Part shown: positions 30,788 to 40,092 of the stretch, piece by piece
Numbering within the stretch: the stretch's first letter is position 1
Layout: each line of letters opens with the position of its first letter
Source of the DNA: an uncultured Clostridia bacterium
Lineage (GTDB): Bacteria; Bacillota; Clostridia; Christensenellales; Aristaeellaceae
NCBI GenBank assembly: GCA_946407745.1
Contig: CAMJPQ010000001.1
Coordinates: forward strand, 218,810-282,809
Reading direction: 5' to 3'
DNA: 64,000 nucleotides
Position numbers and translations under genes: made by a program
Notes under the pieces: generated by a model
Seen by the model: only the letters and a program-made list of their open reading frames with translations
What the model was told of the DNA's origin: nothing
Databases searched by the model: none

Positions 30788-33166
30788 TCAAACAATGCAC
30801 TGAATCCTCGTTTCACAGGAGCCCCTGGCGCTGTCGACCCGGATGACCGTGTCTCCTTCGATTTGCACAATGGCCAGCGCTTCCCCGTAATAGGTGTCAC
30901 ACTTGCTGTCCAGATAGCTAAGTTCGTAGAAGGGACAGCCGGAGCCAAGCGCGCGGAGCTTCCCACCGGATACGGATACATTCAGTATCCCGCGCTCTTC
31001 CGGCTTGACCACCCCCGACCTGTCTGTAAACTGCAGTCGGACAAAGGCAAGATGGCCCTTCCTGACCTTCTCCTGCTCAGGAACTGCACGCAGCTCTGTT
31101 TCTTCTCCGGCAGTAGTCAGCATGTTTCTGCCTGTTTCACGGCCCTGCGCATCGTAGCCGACCGCCTCAATAGTGCCGTTTTCGTAGGGCACGCGGAAAG
31201 TGAACACGCAGTTCTTTCCCATCTTCTTTTTTCCCCTGGGCTGGCCATTGATCAGCAGTTCCACACTGTCCGCCCGGGCATACACTTCCACATGCGCTTC
31301 TCTGCCCTCACAGCCCCGCCAACTCCAGGAGGGCATGGCATTCGTCATCTTCCATGCGGAGGGGGAATGCTTTCCCTCATGGCAGAGGGGACGGACCGCG
31401 ATGAAGGGGCCCTTTTCAATTTCGAAAGCGACCTTTGTGTACAGCGCTTCACCCAGCGGTTTGCCTGTCAGATCAATGCGTCCGGAGCCCGCCGAGATCC
31501 AGCCCAGCCCATTATCGAAACGCGGCGCATAGTCTGCATACTCCCAGCTGCCTATGCCCACTTCACCCAGGTAGTCGATGCCCGCCCACACAAAATCGCC
31601 GATCAGGCGTGACTCCTTCTTGGCCATCTCCCAGAATTTGTACGCGTCGAAGCAGAATGTCTCGCTGCCCAGAATCAATCGGTCTGGATACTTTTTCAGG
31701 TCTTTTCGATAACGCTTTTCCCCGTAGTTATAACCCGCAATGTCCATGTTGGCAAAAGCCTTGCGGGTCGTCACATCGCTGCCGTGCAACGCAGCGCCGA
31801 TCTTCATGAAGTCCGCGCCCATGATGCCTGCCAGATCGTTGAAGAACTTGCTGCCAGTGGCGCTTTCCTTTGCCTTTTTCCCTTCAGCTTTGGCCTTCGC
31901 GTTCCGCTCTGCCTCTTTGGTGGCCTTTTCATCGGAATATTGTCCGAAACCGATAGCATTGAGGAAATTAAAGAAAATATTGATGCCGCAGGTCACGGGC
32001 CGTGAGGCATCCAGCCCATGCAGATAGTCCGTCATCTCCCTGGTCAGGGCGATGCCTCGGGGCTGGGCTGTTTCTGCCACCTCGTTGCCTGTGGAATAGA
32101 GCACCACGCAGGGATGGTTATAATCCTTGTCCACCATGTCAGCCAGGTCCTGCTTCCACCATTCACTGAAGTATTCCACATAGTCGTGCATGGTTTTGTG
32201 GATGTACCAGTGATCGATGTATTCGTCCATCACCAGTATGCCCAGCCGGTCACAGATTTCCAGCGCCGTTTTGGAGCAGGGATTATGGGCGGAGCGCAAG
32301 GCATTATAACCGTTTTCCTGCAGCAGGCGTATGCGGCGTTCCAGCGCATCCGGATCACAGACTGCGCCGAGCAGGCCGTTGTCGTGGTGGACACAGGCGC
32401 CCCGCAGGATCACTCGCTGCCCGTTCAGCAGCAGTCCATTCTTTCCCCACGCCAGCGTGCGCAAACCGAAGGTTTCCGTGGCTTCATCCTGACCGAATTT
32501 CACGCGGCAGGTGAACAGCTTCGGATGTTCCGGGCTCCATGCTTGTCCTCCCGGGATGCTAATGACATACTTCCGCTGATCACCTTCTGCAGAGGTGACA
32601 ACCGTCCCTTGATCCAGTATCTCCAGGAAAAGGCGGCCATTCCCTTTTGTCTGAACGGTCACCTCAATCTGCGCGGGGTCAAGGGACAGCGTTTTGATCT
32701 TCACCCCGTTCAGTTCAATGTGCTCCGTCCCGCCGACCCACATCCTCACCGGGCGGTAAATGCCTGCACCGGAATACCAGCGGGAATTAGGCTGATCGGC
32801 ATTGCGGGCAATGACCTCCACCGTGTTTTCCCCGACCTTCAAAAAGGGGTCGCAGTCTACATAAAAGTTGGTGTAACCATATGGACGGAAGCCGGCCTTT
32901 TCCCCATTGAGGTATACCTCTGCGCAGCGGTACACCCCCTCAAATTCCAGCACATGGTGGAGCCGGATTTCCTCTTCATTGACCTGAAAGCACCTGGTAT
33001 ACAAATAATCGTAGCCCTCGAACCAGCTCACATTCAGCCCGCCCATGGCATCCTCGGTGCGCTTTTCACGCAGCATGGCGTCGTCGGGAAGCCTGACGGA
33101 CACGCCCTCGCTTGCATCATTCAGGTGCCTGCAGCGCCAGCCGTCATGAAACAGAATGCTTTTCAT
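30788..33166 (-). CDS. GH2 beta-galactosidase/glycosidase
   Basis: The 792-residue protein has the GH2 layout and no signal peptide. The sugar-binding jelly roll is about 1-145 (LEFEGVYRCAEVYLNGEKAG; RWYSGAGIYRPVRMWV), an Ig-like domain about 150-240, and the barrel from about 245. GACVHHDNGLLGA (256-268) and NALRSAHNPCS are GH2 signatures; STGNEVAE carries the acid/base Glu near 362 and LILGSETF the nucleophile Glu near 502. A Lys/Ala/Glu-rich insert lies at about 413-437. C-terminal beta domains complete it. Last gene of module 1, 71 bp after the small membrane protein gene. Confidence 0.88.
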   Translation of the reverse strand: MKSILFHDGWRCRHLNDASEGVSVRLPDDAMLREKRTEDAMGGLNVSWFEGYDYLYTRCFQVNEEEIRLHHVLEFEGVYRCAEVYLNGEKAGFRPYGYTNFYVDCDPFLKVGENTVEVIARNADQPNSRWYSGAGIYRPVRMWVGGTEHIELNGVKIKTLSLDPAQIEVTVQTKGNGRLFLEILDQGTVVTSAEGDQRKYVISIPGGQAWSPEHPKLFTCRVKFGQDEATETFGLRTLAWGKNGLLLNGQRVILRGACVHHDNGLLGAVCDPDALERRIRLLQENGYNALRSAHNPCSKTALEICDRLGILVMDEYIDHWYIHKTMHDYVEYFSEWWKQDLADMVDKDYNHPCVVLYSTGNEVAETAQPRGIALTREMTDYLHGLDASRPVTCGINIFFNFLNAIGFGQYSDEKATKEAERNAKAKAEGKKAKESATGSKFFNDLAGIMGADFMKIGAALHGSDVTTRKAFANMDIAGYNYGEKRYRKDLKKYPDRLILGSETFCFDAYKFWEMAKKESRLIGDFVWAGIDYLGEVGIGSWEYADYAPRFDNGLGWISAGSGRIDLTGKPLGEALYTKVAFEIEKGPFIAVRPLCHEGKHSPSAWKMTNAMPSWSWRGCEGREAHVEVYARADSVELLINGQPRGKKKMGKNCVFTFRVPYENGTIEAVGYDAQGRETGRNMLTTAGEETELRAVPEQEKVRKGHLAFVRLQFTDRSGVVKPEERGILNVSVSGGKLRALGSGCPFYELSYLDSKCDTYYGEALAIVQIEGDTVIRVDSARGSCETRIQCIV

Positions 33167-33236
33167 TCCTTACTTTCCCCCTGCTAAAGAATAAACGGGC
33201 AGCGGCCTTCCCGGCCGCTGCCCGAAGTGATGCTCA

Positions 33237-33638
33237 TTATGCCTTGGACTTCTTCGTGAAGCTGGCCGCGATCGCCATAATGATGGCGGCGATGTTGACA
33301 CCCGCCAGGGTGTAATTCATGCCCGCCAGTTCAGGCAGACCGACCATCTTGATGCCGTTCAGTGCTTCCGCGATGTTCCAAATGCCGTCTGAGAAGACAG
33401 TCATGCACACGTAGGCCAGCGCCACTGCGCCAATGATGCTGGTGAAGTCTGTCCAGGGCTTTTCACCCAGCAAAGCAGCTGCCTCGCAGATGATGGCCAC
33501 AGCCAGCGCCGCGTACACGGTTCCCTGCACGATGCCGCCGCGGGAGCCATAGATCAGCAGCAGGATGAGGGTCACCACGGCCAGAACACAGGTGACGGCC
33601 GCCAGATAGAAACCGATGCTCTTCTTTTTCATGGTCAT
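33237..33638 (-). CDS. Small four-span membrane protein
   Basis: The 133-residue protein starts MTMKKKSIGFYLAAVTCVLA (second in-frame ATG two codons later). Four hydrophobic helices lie at about 9-30, 38-56, 63-83 and 103-125 (the last ending IMAIAASF), with a short Lys-rich C-terminus. It lies between the membrane-anchored GH3 and GH2 genes on the same strand, 24 bp after the GH3 stop. It may help place the GH3 or act in transport; no family recognised. Confidence 0.7.
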   Translation of the reverse strand: MTMKKKSIGFYLAAVTCVLAVVTLILLLIYGSRGGIVQGTVYAALAVAIICEAAALLGEKPWTDFTSIIGAVALAYVCMTVFSDGIWNIAEALNGIKMVGLPELAGMNYTLAGVNIAAIIMAIAASFTKKSKA

Positions 33639-33662
33639 TCTTCCTTCCTCATATCGTGCGGC

Positions 33663-36600
33663 TTACTTCGCCTTGCGGCTTTTGATCTTCGAGAGAACCA
33701 GCATGGCCAGACACACCAGCGCCAGGATGCCGGAGCAGATGGTTGTCACATTCAGGGCTGTGGACCACCAAGGCGTAGCGTGCTCGATGACTGCAGTGGA
33801 GCTGTAGCCGTTGGTGATGACAGAACGGCTTATTGCATACTCCCAGCTGATCGCAGCTTCCTTCAGCAGGTTCAGCAGGTTGCCGTCATCGGTCTCACGG
33901 GCCTTGTTCAACACCCAGTTGCCATGGCCGCCCACACCGTCCAGGCACCATTCCTGCGTACCGGCTGTCAGGACTTCCGCCGCATGGTTGCGGTAGCCGC
34001 CGTCCACATATTCACCGAAGCAGGGCGCCGCATCTGTATCGATCGCGCCGTTCCAGCCCCATTCGTTGCGAAGGACCTGGGTGTTCAGCGCATAGCTGGA
34101 AGAATTCCACTTGAGGCCAATGCGGGAGAAGGACTGCATGATGCCGCCGGCGTTCGCCACACGGACGGAGCCTTCAAATGCGCGCAGGTTGCCCTCGCGG
34201 AAGGCCTGCTCGGTGAAGAAGCAAGCCACACCGTCACGATAGAATTCCTGATCATTGCCCACAAAGTGTTTGGGAGCTGCGTGGGAGCCTGTCTTTTCCA
34301 TGGCCTCGACCTCAACGGCACCGGCCAGGTAATTCATGGTGGGGCACTCAGACATGTACTCAAAGCTGCGGCCGCCAAAGGGCGTGCGGTGCAGGTCGTT
34401 GCCCACGTTGTAGTTGATCATGAAGTTGGACCACATGCCATCCTCGCCCATCATGGTGCCGCGGTTGGCGATGATGTCGTAGTTGAAGGTGCCGGTCATG
34501 ATCGGGTTGGAGCAGTAGCGGGTGGTCGGTACGGTGACGTCTTCACCGTTGATGCTGACCGGGATCGGATAGTTGCCGCCAACAGAGTCGCAGCCGTCGC
34601 CCACCGCGAAGGATGGCGAGAGTTCGCCGACCGCCGGGCAGGTGAAGCTTTCCGCCGTTGCGTTGGGCAGATCCTCCACCTTCAGCTGGTAAATGAACTT
34701 TTCCCAGGTATCGGTATCGGACAGCGGAATATCCTTCATCGCCGCCAGATTCAGGCCGCTTTGCACTTCGAAGGCAGCCGCGACTTCCGCAAAGCTCGGA
34801 GCGTCCGCAGGCTTCTCGTACCATTCGCCGTCCAGGATGTCCATCATCTCCGCTGTCGCGTTGACACTGGTCTTGCTGACAGGATAGGTGCCTGCCCAGT
34901 CACTTCGGCTCAGGTAAGTGCCGGCGCCCTCGACCCAGTAGTTCAGGTCGCAGTCCTCGAACTGATTGGACACAGCAACGCCGTCTTCGCCGTAGCGGTA
35001 TTTCTCGCTGTCAAGCTTTTCGGCCCATTTGTAGCTCTTGGCGCTGATGCCGTCAGCGGTCATACCGTTGGCCGCGGTGTAGCCCTGCGCCGCCAGCATG
35101 TTGTTCAGTGCGTCGTGTACGTCGTCGCCGATGGCCAGATAGTAATCGCCCTCGGAGAGGATGTAGCCACCTTCGCCGTCGTTGGCTGTCATGTCATAAC
35201 TTGCCAGCAAGTAGCGGTCAACCGTCACCGTCACGGTTTCGGTCGCGCCGGGCTGCAGCAGACCAGTCTTGCCAAAGCCTACGATCGCGATCGCGGATTT
35301 TTCGACCTTATGATCGATCTCATACTGGCCGTAGGGCGTCTGGGCATACAGCTGAACGACGCTCTTGCCGGCAACGTCGCCGGTGTTTTTGACGGTCACA
35401 CTGGCGGTGATCTCATCCTCCCCCACCGTCACGCTGTCCAGCGTCTGCTCAAAGGTGGTATAGCTCAGGCCGTAGCCAAAGGGATACTGCACCTCGTCCG
35501 CGTACACCCAAGCTTCAGCGCCTGGCAGCGCGCCCACGTTGGAAGAGGCATTGCCATTGCCCATCACAGCGTCGGCATAGCGGGTTTCATAATAGCGGTA
35601 ACCGATGTAGATGTTTTCTGCCTGGAAGGAGATGTATTCCGCCCGCTCATCCTCGCCGATGGTACTGTTGATTTCGTCGGCATTCATGAACTTGGGCGTT
35701 TCGGTGCCGGAATTCACCGTCGCTGGTGCGGAAAGAGAGCTGGTGGCGTAGGTGTCCACGAGCTTGCCGGACGGATTGACCGTACCGTTCAGTATCTCCG
35801 CCACGCCAGTGAAGCCCTGGTGGCCAGGATAACCGATGAACAGGATGGCGTCCGCGTATTCCTTAATCTCATGCACTTCCATCTGGTTTGGGCTGTTCAA
35901 AAGCACGATGACCTTCTTAAAACGCTCGCGCACCATTTCCAGCAGATCGCGCTCATTCTTGTGCAGCGCCAGGGAACTGATGGGATCAGCAGAGCCGCCC
36001 TCATCGTCCTTGTCCTGCATCATCAGATCGGTGCCTTCAGCGCCCTCACGGGTGAAAACCACGATAGCAGCGTCGCCGTACTCAGTATAGCTATCTGTGT
36101 ACTGCTCATAGAAAGCGCGGTTTTCCTCGCTGCCGGCCGCGGAGCCGGTCACCGCGATGGACATGCCACCCCAGCCCTGCTGCATTACGCCGCGAGCCGC
36201 TGTGCCGCTCACCAGCGCATTCCACAAGGTTTCATTGACCTCAAAGCCCTGTGCTTCCAGCGCGGTTTTCAGGTCAATGGTGTTCACGGAGCCGGTCTTC
36301 GCCTTGGTGCCGGCAGAAGACGCCTGATAAGCTGGATCGACCGCGCCGTGACCGAACACGGAGATCTTGGTCACGCCAGTCAGTGGCAGAACGTTGTCCC
36401 TGTTCATCAGCAGAGCCGCGCCCTCGCGCATCTCGTTGACGTTCTGCTCCAGTGCGGCGTCAATGGCCTTTGCCTGCGCGTCTGCGCTGTCAAAGGCCCC
36501 GAACTGGCTCTTGAAGTAGGTGGTATCCGTAGGCGCCGTGCCCTTTTCGACCACACGTGCCGTGTTGATGCCAAGCTGGCTGTTGATGTAGCTTGCGTTC

Positions 36601-36731
36601 GCACTGGCCAGCATGTTGCCGATCAGTGCGATCACCATCAGAACCGCAAAGACCGACGTCAGTCCAGACCACAGCTTTGAGTGTTTCAAATCAGTCGCCT
36701 CCCTCGTTTTCCAGGATGAAGCCTTCTCCAT
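33663..36731 (-). CDS. Membrane-anchored, domain-permuted GH3 beta-glucosidase-like protein
   Basis: This 1022-residue protein has an N-terminal membrane helix (about 23-45, SVFAVLMVIALIGNMLASAN) and another near the C-terminus (about 985-1015). Domain order is reversed relative to most GH3 enzymes. The alpha/beta domain comes first (about 95-370; MREGAALLMNRDNVLPLTGV), then the fibronectin-III-like domain (VQYPFGYGLSYTTFEQTLDS, about 415-540), and the TIM barrel last (about 690-960). The nucleophile loop reads GWNGAIDTDAAP, with Thr where Ser is usual before Asp. The enzyme would act outside the membrane on beta-glycosides. A promoter with 21-bp repeats precedes it. Confidence 0.82.
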   Translation of the reverse strand: MEKASSWKTREATDLKHSKLWSGLTSVFAVLMVIALIGNMLASANASYINSQLGINTARVVEKGTAPTDTTYFKSQFGAFDSADAQAKAIDAALEQNVNEMREGAALLMNRDNVLPLTGVTKISVFGHGAVDPAYQASSAGTKAKTGSVNTIDLKTALEAQGFEVNETLWNALVSGTAARGVMQQGWGGMSIAVTGSAAGSEENRAFYEQYTDSYTEYGDAAIVVFTREGAEGTDLMMQDKDDEGGSADPISSLALHKNERDLLEMVRERFKKVIVLLNSPNQMEVHEIKEYADAILFIGYPGHQGFTGVAEILNGTVNPSGKLVDTYATSSLSAPATVNSGTETPKFMNADEINSTIGEDERAEYISFQAENIYIGYRYYETRYADAVMGNGNASSNVGALPGAEAWVYADEVQYPFGYGLSYTTFEQTLDSVTVGEDEITASVTVKNTGDVAGKSVVQLYAQTPYGQYEIDHKVEKSAIAIVGFGKTGLLQPGATETVTVTVDRYLLASYDMTANDGEGGYILSEGDYYLAIGDDVHDALNNMLAAQGYTAANGMTADGISAKSYKWAEKLDSEKYRYGEDGVAVSNQFEDCDLNYWVEGAGTYLSRSDWAGTYPVSKTSVNATAEMMDILDGEWYEKPADAPSFAEVAAAFEVQSGLNLAAMKDIPLSDTDTWEKFIYQLKVEDLPNATAESFTCPAVGELSPSFAVGDGCDSVGGNYPIPVSINGEDVTVPTTRYCSNPIMTGTFNYDIIANRGTMMGEDGMWSNFMINYNVGNDLHRTPFGGRSFEYMSECPTMNYLAGAVEVEAMEKTGSHAAPKHFVGNDQEFYRDGVACFFTEQAFREGNLRAFEGSVRVANAGGIMQSFSRIGLKWNSSSYALNTQVLRNEWGWNGAIDTDAAPCFGEYVDGGYRNHAAEVLTAGTQEWCLDGVGGHGNWVLNKARETDDGNLLNLLKEAAISWEYAISRSVITNGYSSTAVIEHATPWWSTALNVTTICSGILALVCLAMLVLSKIKSRKAK

Positions 36732-36745
36732 CCTTTGTTAGATTC

Positions 36746-36822
36746 AGTATAAATCCTGCCAGAAAAGAAAGGAAGGGCAACTACGCAGGTGGTCGTTCAG
36801 ATGACGCAGTTGGTCATTGAGA
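36746..36822 (-). promoter_or_regulatory. GH3 promoter of module 1 with LytTR-type direct repeats
   Basis: On the minus strand, ACCAACTGCGT and ACCACCTGCGT repeat with a 21-bp period (two 21-bp units at 36802-36822 and 36781-36801, identical at 16 of 21 positions). Thirty-one bases after the second motif comes TATACT (36751-36746). A 21-22 bp period of direct repeats upstream of -35 is the binding mode of LytTR regulators. The first unit overlaps the kinase stop codon. Confidence 0.65.
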
Positions 36823-38082
36823 CGCGTCAGAGGGGAAGAGCATATCCAGGCTGAAGATGCCGTCTTCCCAGCTCGCAGCAAGCGCTCCGCCGTACTTCTC
36901 GCACAGGTAGCGCATGCTGCGCATGCCGTAGCCGTGGTAATCGGTGTCCGCCTTGCTGGTGACCGGCAAGCCGTCGGCAAACAGCGGCTGCCTGGGGCAT
37001 GGGTTTTCGATATGGATGGAGAACATGCCGCCTTTGCGCGCCGCGTAAAGGGTGATGATGCGCCGCGCCTCGCGCTCCTCGCTCCTCGTTGCCTCAATCG
37101 CGTTGTCCAGGGCGTTGCCCAGCAGGGAATACAGGTCATCCACCCGCATGAAGGACAGGCCCTCCCCGTCGACCACACTGCGGATCGCAATGTGCTGCTC
37201 CTCTGCCAGCATGCACTTTTCCGCTAGAATCAGATCCACGTTGTCGTTGCCACTCTTGGGAAAGCTGTCGTAGATCAGCACGGCGTTTTCCAGTTCGCTG
37301 ATGCTCCTGTCCCGCTCCTCACGGTCCATATTTCTCAGTGCCGCGATCTGGTGCCGCAGGTCATGGCATTTTCTGTTGATAATCTCGATGGTCGCGCGGC
37401 TAAGTTCATGCTGCTCCTGCTCCTGGCGCAGCAGCCGCTGCATGATCAGCTGCTCTCGCTCCGCCCGCCTGATGCGGAAAATGTCCAGCAGGATGAAGAC
37501 CAGCAGCAGACAGGTGGTGAAATCGAAGATCTGCACACCCACGGTATCCTGCTCCACGGAAGTGGTCCAGTAGCTGATCACATAAATGAACAGTGTGGAG
37601 ACCCCCGCGAACACCAGCAGCGGACCATTACGGACGTCCACGGTGTCGCTCTCCCGAAAGTGTTTCCTCAGGAGGCGCCACACAAACACGCACACCAGCG
37701 CCATATACACCAGCTGGACCAACTGCGCCGGGACAGCCGGCAACCCCCAAAAATGCTCGGTCATGCGGTACAGGCAGTGCACCATATGCTGCAGCGTGTG
37801 CGACACGCAGCAGTAGAAGATCACCTGTCTCAGGTTCATGCGGAAGCAGTAGCCGATCAGTGCCCCGGACAGCACAAACATGATCAGAAAGCCGAAGGTA
37901 AACCAGCCCCAGACAAAACCCTGATAAAAGTATCCGTCAGGGATCAGGAACGGCAGCACGCAGTAGACCGCCGTCAGGGGGACAAAGCGAAGCCAGAAAC
38001 CTTCCCTGCGCTGGAAATGGTGGCAGAACAAAAGCTCGATCAGGAGAATCTGAATATGGAAATAGTTGATAAACCACATCAT
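36814..38082 (-). CDS. AgrC-like sensor histidine kinase, module 1
   Basis: The start at 38082 overlaps the regulator stop as ATGA; the upstream in-frame ATG 38124 lies inside the regulator gene. The 422-residue protein has about six N-terminal membrane helices (to about residue 200). A helical stretch follows with the His motif CHDLRHQIAALRNM, and a GHKL ATPase domain (LLGNALDNAIEATRSEERE as N box; YHGYGMRSMRYLCEKYGGAL as G box). This is the HPK10/AgrC layout, normally paired with LytTR regulators. The input signal is unknown; no agrB/agrD is nearby. Confidence 0.85.
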   Translation of the reverse strand: MMWFINYFHIQILLIELLFCHHFQRREGFWLRFVPLTAVYCVLPFLIPDGYFYQGFVWGWFTFGFLIMFVLSGALIGYCFRMNLRQVIFYCCVSHTLQHMVHCLYRMTEHFWGLPAVPAQLVQLVYMALVCVFVWRLLRKHFRESDTVDVRNGPLLVFAGVSTLFIYVISYWTTSVEQDTVGVQIFDFTTCLLLVFILLDIFRIRRAEREQLIMQRLLRQEQEQHELSRATIEIINRKCHDLRHQIAALRNMDREERDRSISELENAVLIYDSFPKSGNDNVDLILAEKCMLAEEQHIAIRSVVDGEGLSFMRVDDLYSLLGNALDNAIEATRSEEREARRIITLYAARKGGMFSIHIENPCPRQPLFADGLPVTSKADTDYHGYGMRSMRYLCEKYGGALAASWEDGIFSLDMLFPSDASQ

Positions 38083-38789
38083 GCGATGAATCCCCCCAAT
38101 AAAACAGCCATCCGGTTCATGCATTCCTTCCTGCGCCGCCGGGAAATCGGGATACGGTCGCCGTTGACGACCAGAAACTCTTCCTCGACTGCGCTGACCT
38201 TGGTGCAGTTGACCAGATGACTCGGACTGACGCGAATGAATCCGCTGAAGCGTGCGTCAGTTTCCAGCGCAGAGAGTTTTCCGTAGGCTTCATAATTCCC
38301 ATTCGCTGTGTGATACACCAGGCTGTGGTTATACACTTCCACATAATAAAGATCTCGCAGGCTGATATTGCGCACAGTGTTGCGGCTGTTGATCAACACC
38401 GTATCAACTGCCCGTTTTTTCATGAGGCGGGTGATCCTATCCATTTTCATCGAAAACTCGTCGAAGCTGACCGGCTTGACCATGAACCCCATCGCACCGA
38501 CCTCATACCCGTGAACGGCGTATTGCGCCACACTGGTCACAAAGCACAAAAACACGTCCTCATCCAGCGTCCGCAGCTGCCTGGCGCAGACCATCCCATC
38601 CATCAGCGGCATCAGCACATCTATGAAAACAAGGTCGAACTCTCCGCGGTACTTCTCCAGAAAATCCACCGGATTGGCAAACCACCGCGAAGAGATCTCC
38701 AGCTGCTTTTCCGTGCCGTACCGCCTACAGTACTTCGTAAGGGCCTCCGCGTACACCTGCTCGTCCTCAACAATCGCGATCCTGAGCAT
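38079..38789 (-). CDS. LytTR response regulator, module 1
   Basis: This 236-residue protein has a receiver domain (1-120) with acidic residues in VEDEQ, the phospho-acceptor Asp in LVFIDVLMPLMDG and the Lys in FMVKPVSFDEF. A LytTR DNA-binding domain follows (135-230; YYVEVYNHSLVYHTANGNYE and FIRVSPSHLVNC). RBS GAAAGGAACCGGC. It opens the minus-strand module regulator-kinase-GH3-membrane protein-GH2 and is the likely binder of the 21-bp repeats before the GH3. Confidence 0.9.
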   Translation of the reverse strand: MLRIAIVEDEQVYAEALTKYCRRYGTEKQLEISSRWFANPVDFLEKYRGEFDLVFIDVLMPLMDGMVCARQLRTLDEDVFLCFVTSVAQYAVHGYEVGAMGFMVKPVSFDEFSMKMDRITRLMKKRAVDTVLINSRNTVRNISLRDLYYVEVYNHSLVYHTANGNYEAYGKLSALETDARFSGFIRVSPSHLVNCTKVSAVEEEFLVVNGDRIPISRRRRKECMNRMAVLLGGFIA

Positions 38790-39002
38790 GCCGGTTCCTT
38801 TCTGTCATTCATTCGTTGATACGTATCCTGTTTGTGGTTTAAATGACAAACAATCTATATACAGATGCCGAGTGCTTTTCCCCTGACAGCGCAGAGCAGA
38901 GAAAGGCGATGCATTGCATCGTTGACAGTAATTACGCTGAGTCAGGACGGAAAAGACGCCCGCTGATGTATAGGTAGGCGAAGAATTGTATGAATCAGAG
39001 TA
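38790..39002. other. Leader region of module 1, no gene seen
   Basis: A 200-bp stretch between the regulator start and the candidate -10 with no frame carrying a ribosome site. A second TATATAG/TTGTTT pair near 38845-38870 could be an alternative promoter closer to the gene. Confidence 0.4.
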
Positions 39003-39073
39003 ATTATATCTGACGGAAGGAGGCTGCGTCAAGGGTTCGTTAGGCCATTCTTCATTCACGCAGCGTTTGACCA
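39003..39073 (-). promoter_or_regulatory. Possible regulator promoter of module 1 with 26-bp repeats
   Basis: On the minus strand TGGTCAAACG and TGGCCTAACG repeat with a 26-bp period (39073-39064, 39047-39038), embedded in a longer GTGAATGAAGA tandem repeat. TATAAT follows 29 bases downstream (39008-39003). The transcript would have a leader of about 200 nt before the regulator start. The period differs from the 21 bp of the other sites, so LytTR binding is less certain. Confidence 0.35.
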
Positions 39074-39275
39074 CTCTTCATTCACATACGCCTCACAACA
39101 TGCAGTGTCGATGCCGCAATAAACACAAAAAAGAACGAGATACCGGATAGAAGCTTCTGCTATGGCTCAAATGATAAAGCTGTTGTAAAGCGCTTTACAG
39201 GTACATTGTTCTGCCCTGAACGCATAAAAAACGACTTGTTCATGCTCAACAAGCCGTTTATCAGAAATACATGCA

Positions 39276-39316
39276 AGCAGGGGCTGAATGATTCGAACCC
39301 TCAACATTGGAGATCG
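39276..39316 (-). tRNA. 3' fragment of tRNA-Trp, degenerate copy 2
   Basis: The minus strand reads CGATCTCCAATGTTGAGGGTTCGAATCATTCAGCCCCTGC, collinear with copy 1 but lacking part of the anticodon arm. It too is followed on the minus strand by a hairpin with U-run (39227-39263). Together with copy 1 it brackets module 1. Confidence 0.6.
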
Positions 39317-39459
39317 TTTTGCAAAACCTGTTATATATCGCCTGCAGCTTTTAGACAATGTCGTTTCTGGTATTTGGATAATGACCCAACAGCTGATCAA
39401 AGCACTCGATATTTGCGAATGTTTTGATCAATTATTGCTTTTTGTATTTGCATAAAATA

Positions 39460-39512
39460 TACCCGTTCGGGAGGATATATAGCATAGTAGCCCTTATCTT
39501 CCCGAACGGGTA
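39460..39512. terminator. Long inverted repeat, copy 2
   Basis: TACCCGTTCGGGA (39460-39472) and TCCCGAACGGGTA (39500-39512) around a 27-nt loop, followed by AAGCTTTTTTGG. It has the same arms as copy 1 and the same place between tRNA remnant and phage gene end. Confidence 0.7.
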
Positions 39513-39560
39513 AAGCTTTTTTGGTTGGTAACACATCAGTATTTTGCCCATGTTGCTTGA

Positions 39561-40043
39561 TTATTCCTCAAATGTTTTGCGGACTTCGCTGTGATAGGTA
39601 CGCTGCTCGTAAGGTGTCCATGGATGATCTGTAGGCCCGCCATACTGTCTCCCGACAAGAGAATCTACTGTGCTTTTCCCATCGGAAAACCTGACATAGG
39701 ATATCTGACTGAGCCCTTTGGCCCCTCCGATTTCTTCCACCATGTCTGCCAGCCTGGCCACCGCTTCTTTTCCCCTGGTGTCAAACAGGTATCGCTTTCC
39801 GTCCTTGTAGACAGTGAAGCGCCAGTCTTTTACTTTATCCATTTGTTTTCTATTAATCGCTTTCAAGAACTTGAGCAACTGATTTTGAAGTGTCTTCAGG
39901 CGTGCCCCGGCGTTTTCCGACGCCCCGGCTTTTTTGACCAGGTCTTTCATACCAGTGGTTCTGGTCCTGCTTCCGGCTCCTCCCCCACCGCCCGCGCCGC
40001 TGCTGGAGCCTCTTCCGCCGAAATACTGTAAATCAAGCCTCAT
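39561..40043 (-). CDS. Phage-type protein with LQYFGGRGSSSG N-terminus
   Basis: The 160-residue protein begins MRLDLQYFGGRGSSSG followed by a Gly-rich linker, an N-terminus common in head or accessory proteins of clostridial prophages. A basic helical part (about 35-75) and a compact domain (WRFTVYKDGKRYLFDTRGKE; VGRQYGGPTDHPWTPYEQRT) follow. The His, Trp and Tyr cluster near the end could be catalytic, and a toxin or maturation role is possible. A broken copy lies at 30375-30596. It stands alone, cut off from other phage genes. Confidence 0.65.
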   Translation of the reverse strand: MRLDLQYFGGRGSSSGAGGGGGAGSRTRTTGMKDLVKKAGASENAGARLKTLQNQLLKFLKAINRKQMDKVKDWRFTVYKDGKRYLFDTRGKEAVARLADMVEEIGGAKGLSQISYVRFSDGKSTVDSLVGRQYGGPTDHPWTPYEQRTYHSEVRKTFEE

Positions 40044-40092
40044 CTCGCATCACCCTGAACTTTGTATCAAACGATTCTATGTTGACGATATT

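Noticed and set aside
33780..36680. A 966-codon plus-strand frame opposite the module 1 GH3
   Set aside because: Antisense shadow; starts without a ribosome site and has no recognisable domain, while the minus strand encodes a full GH3.
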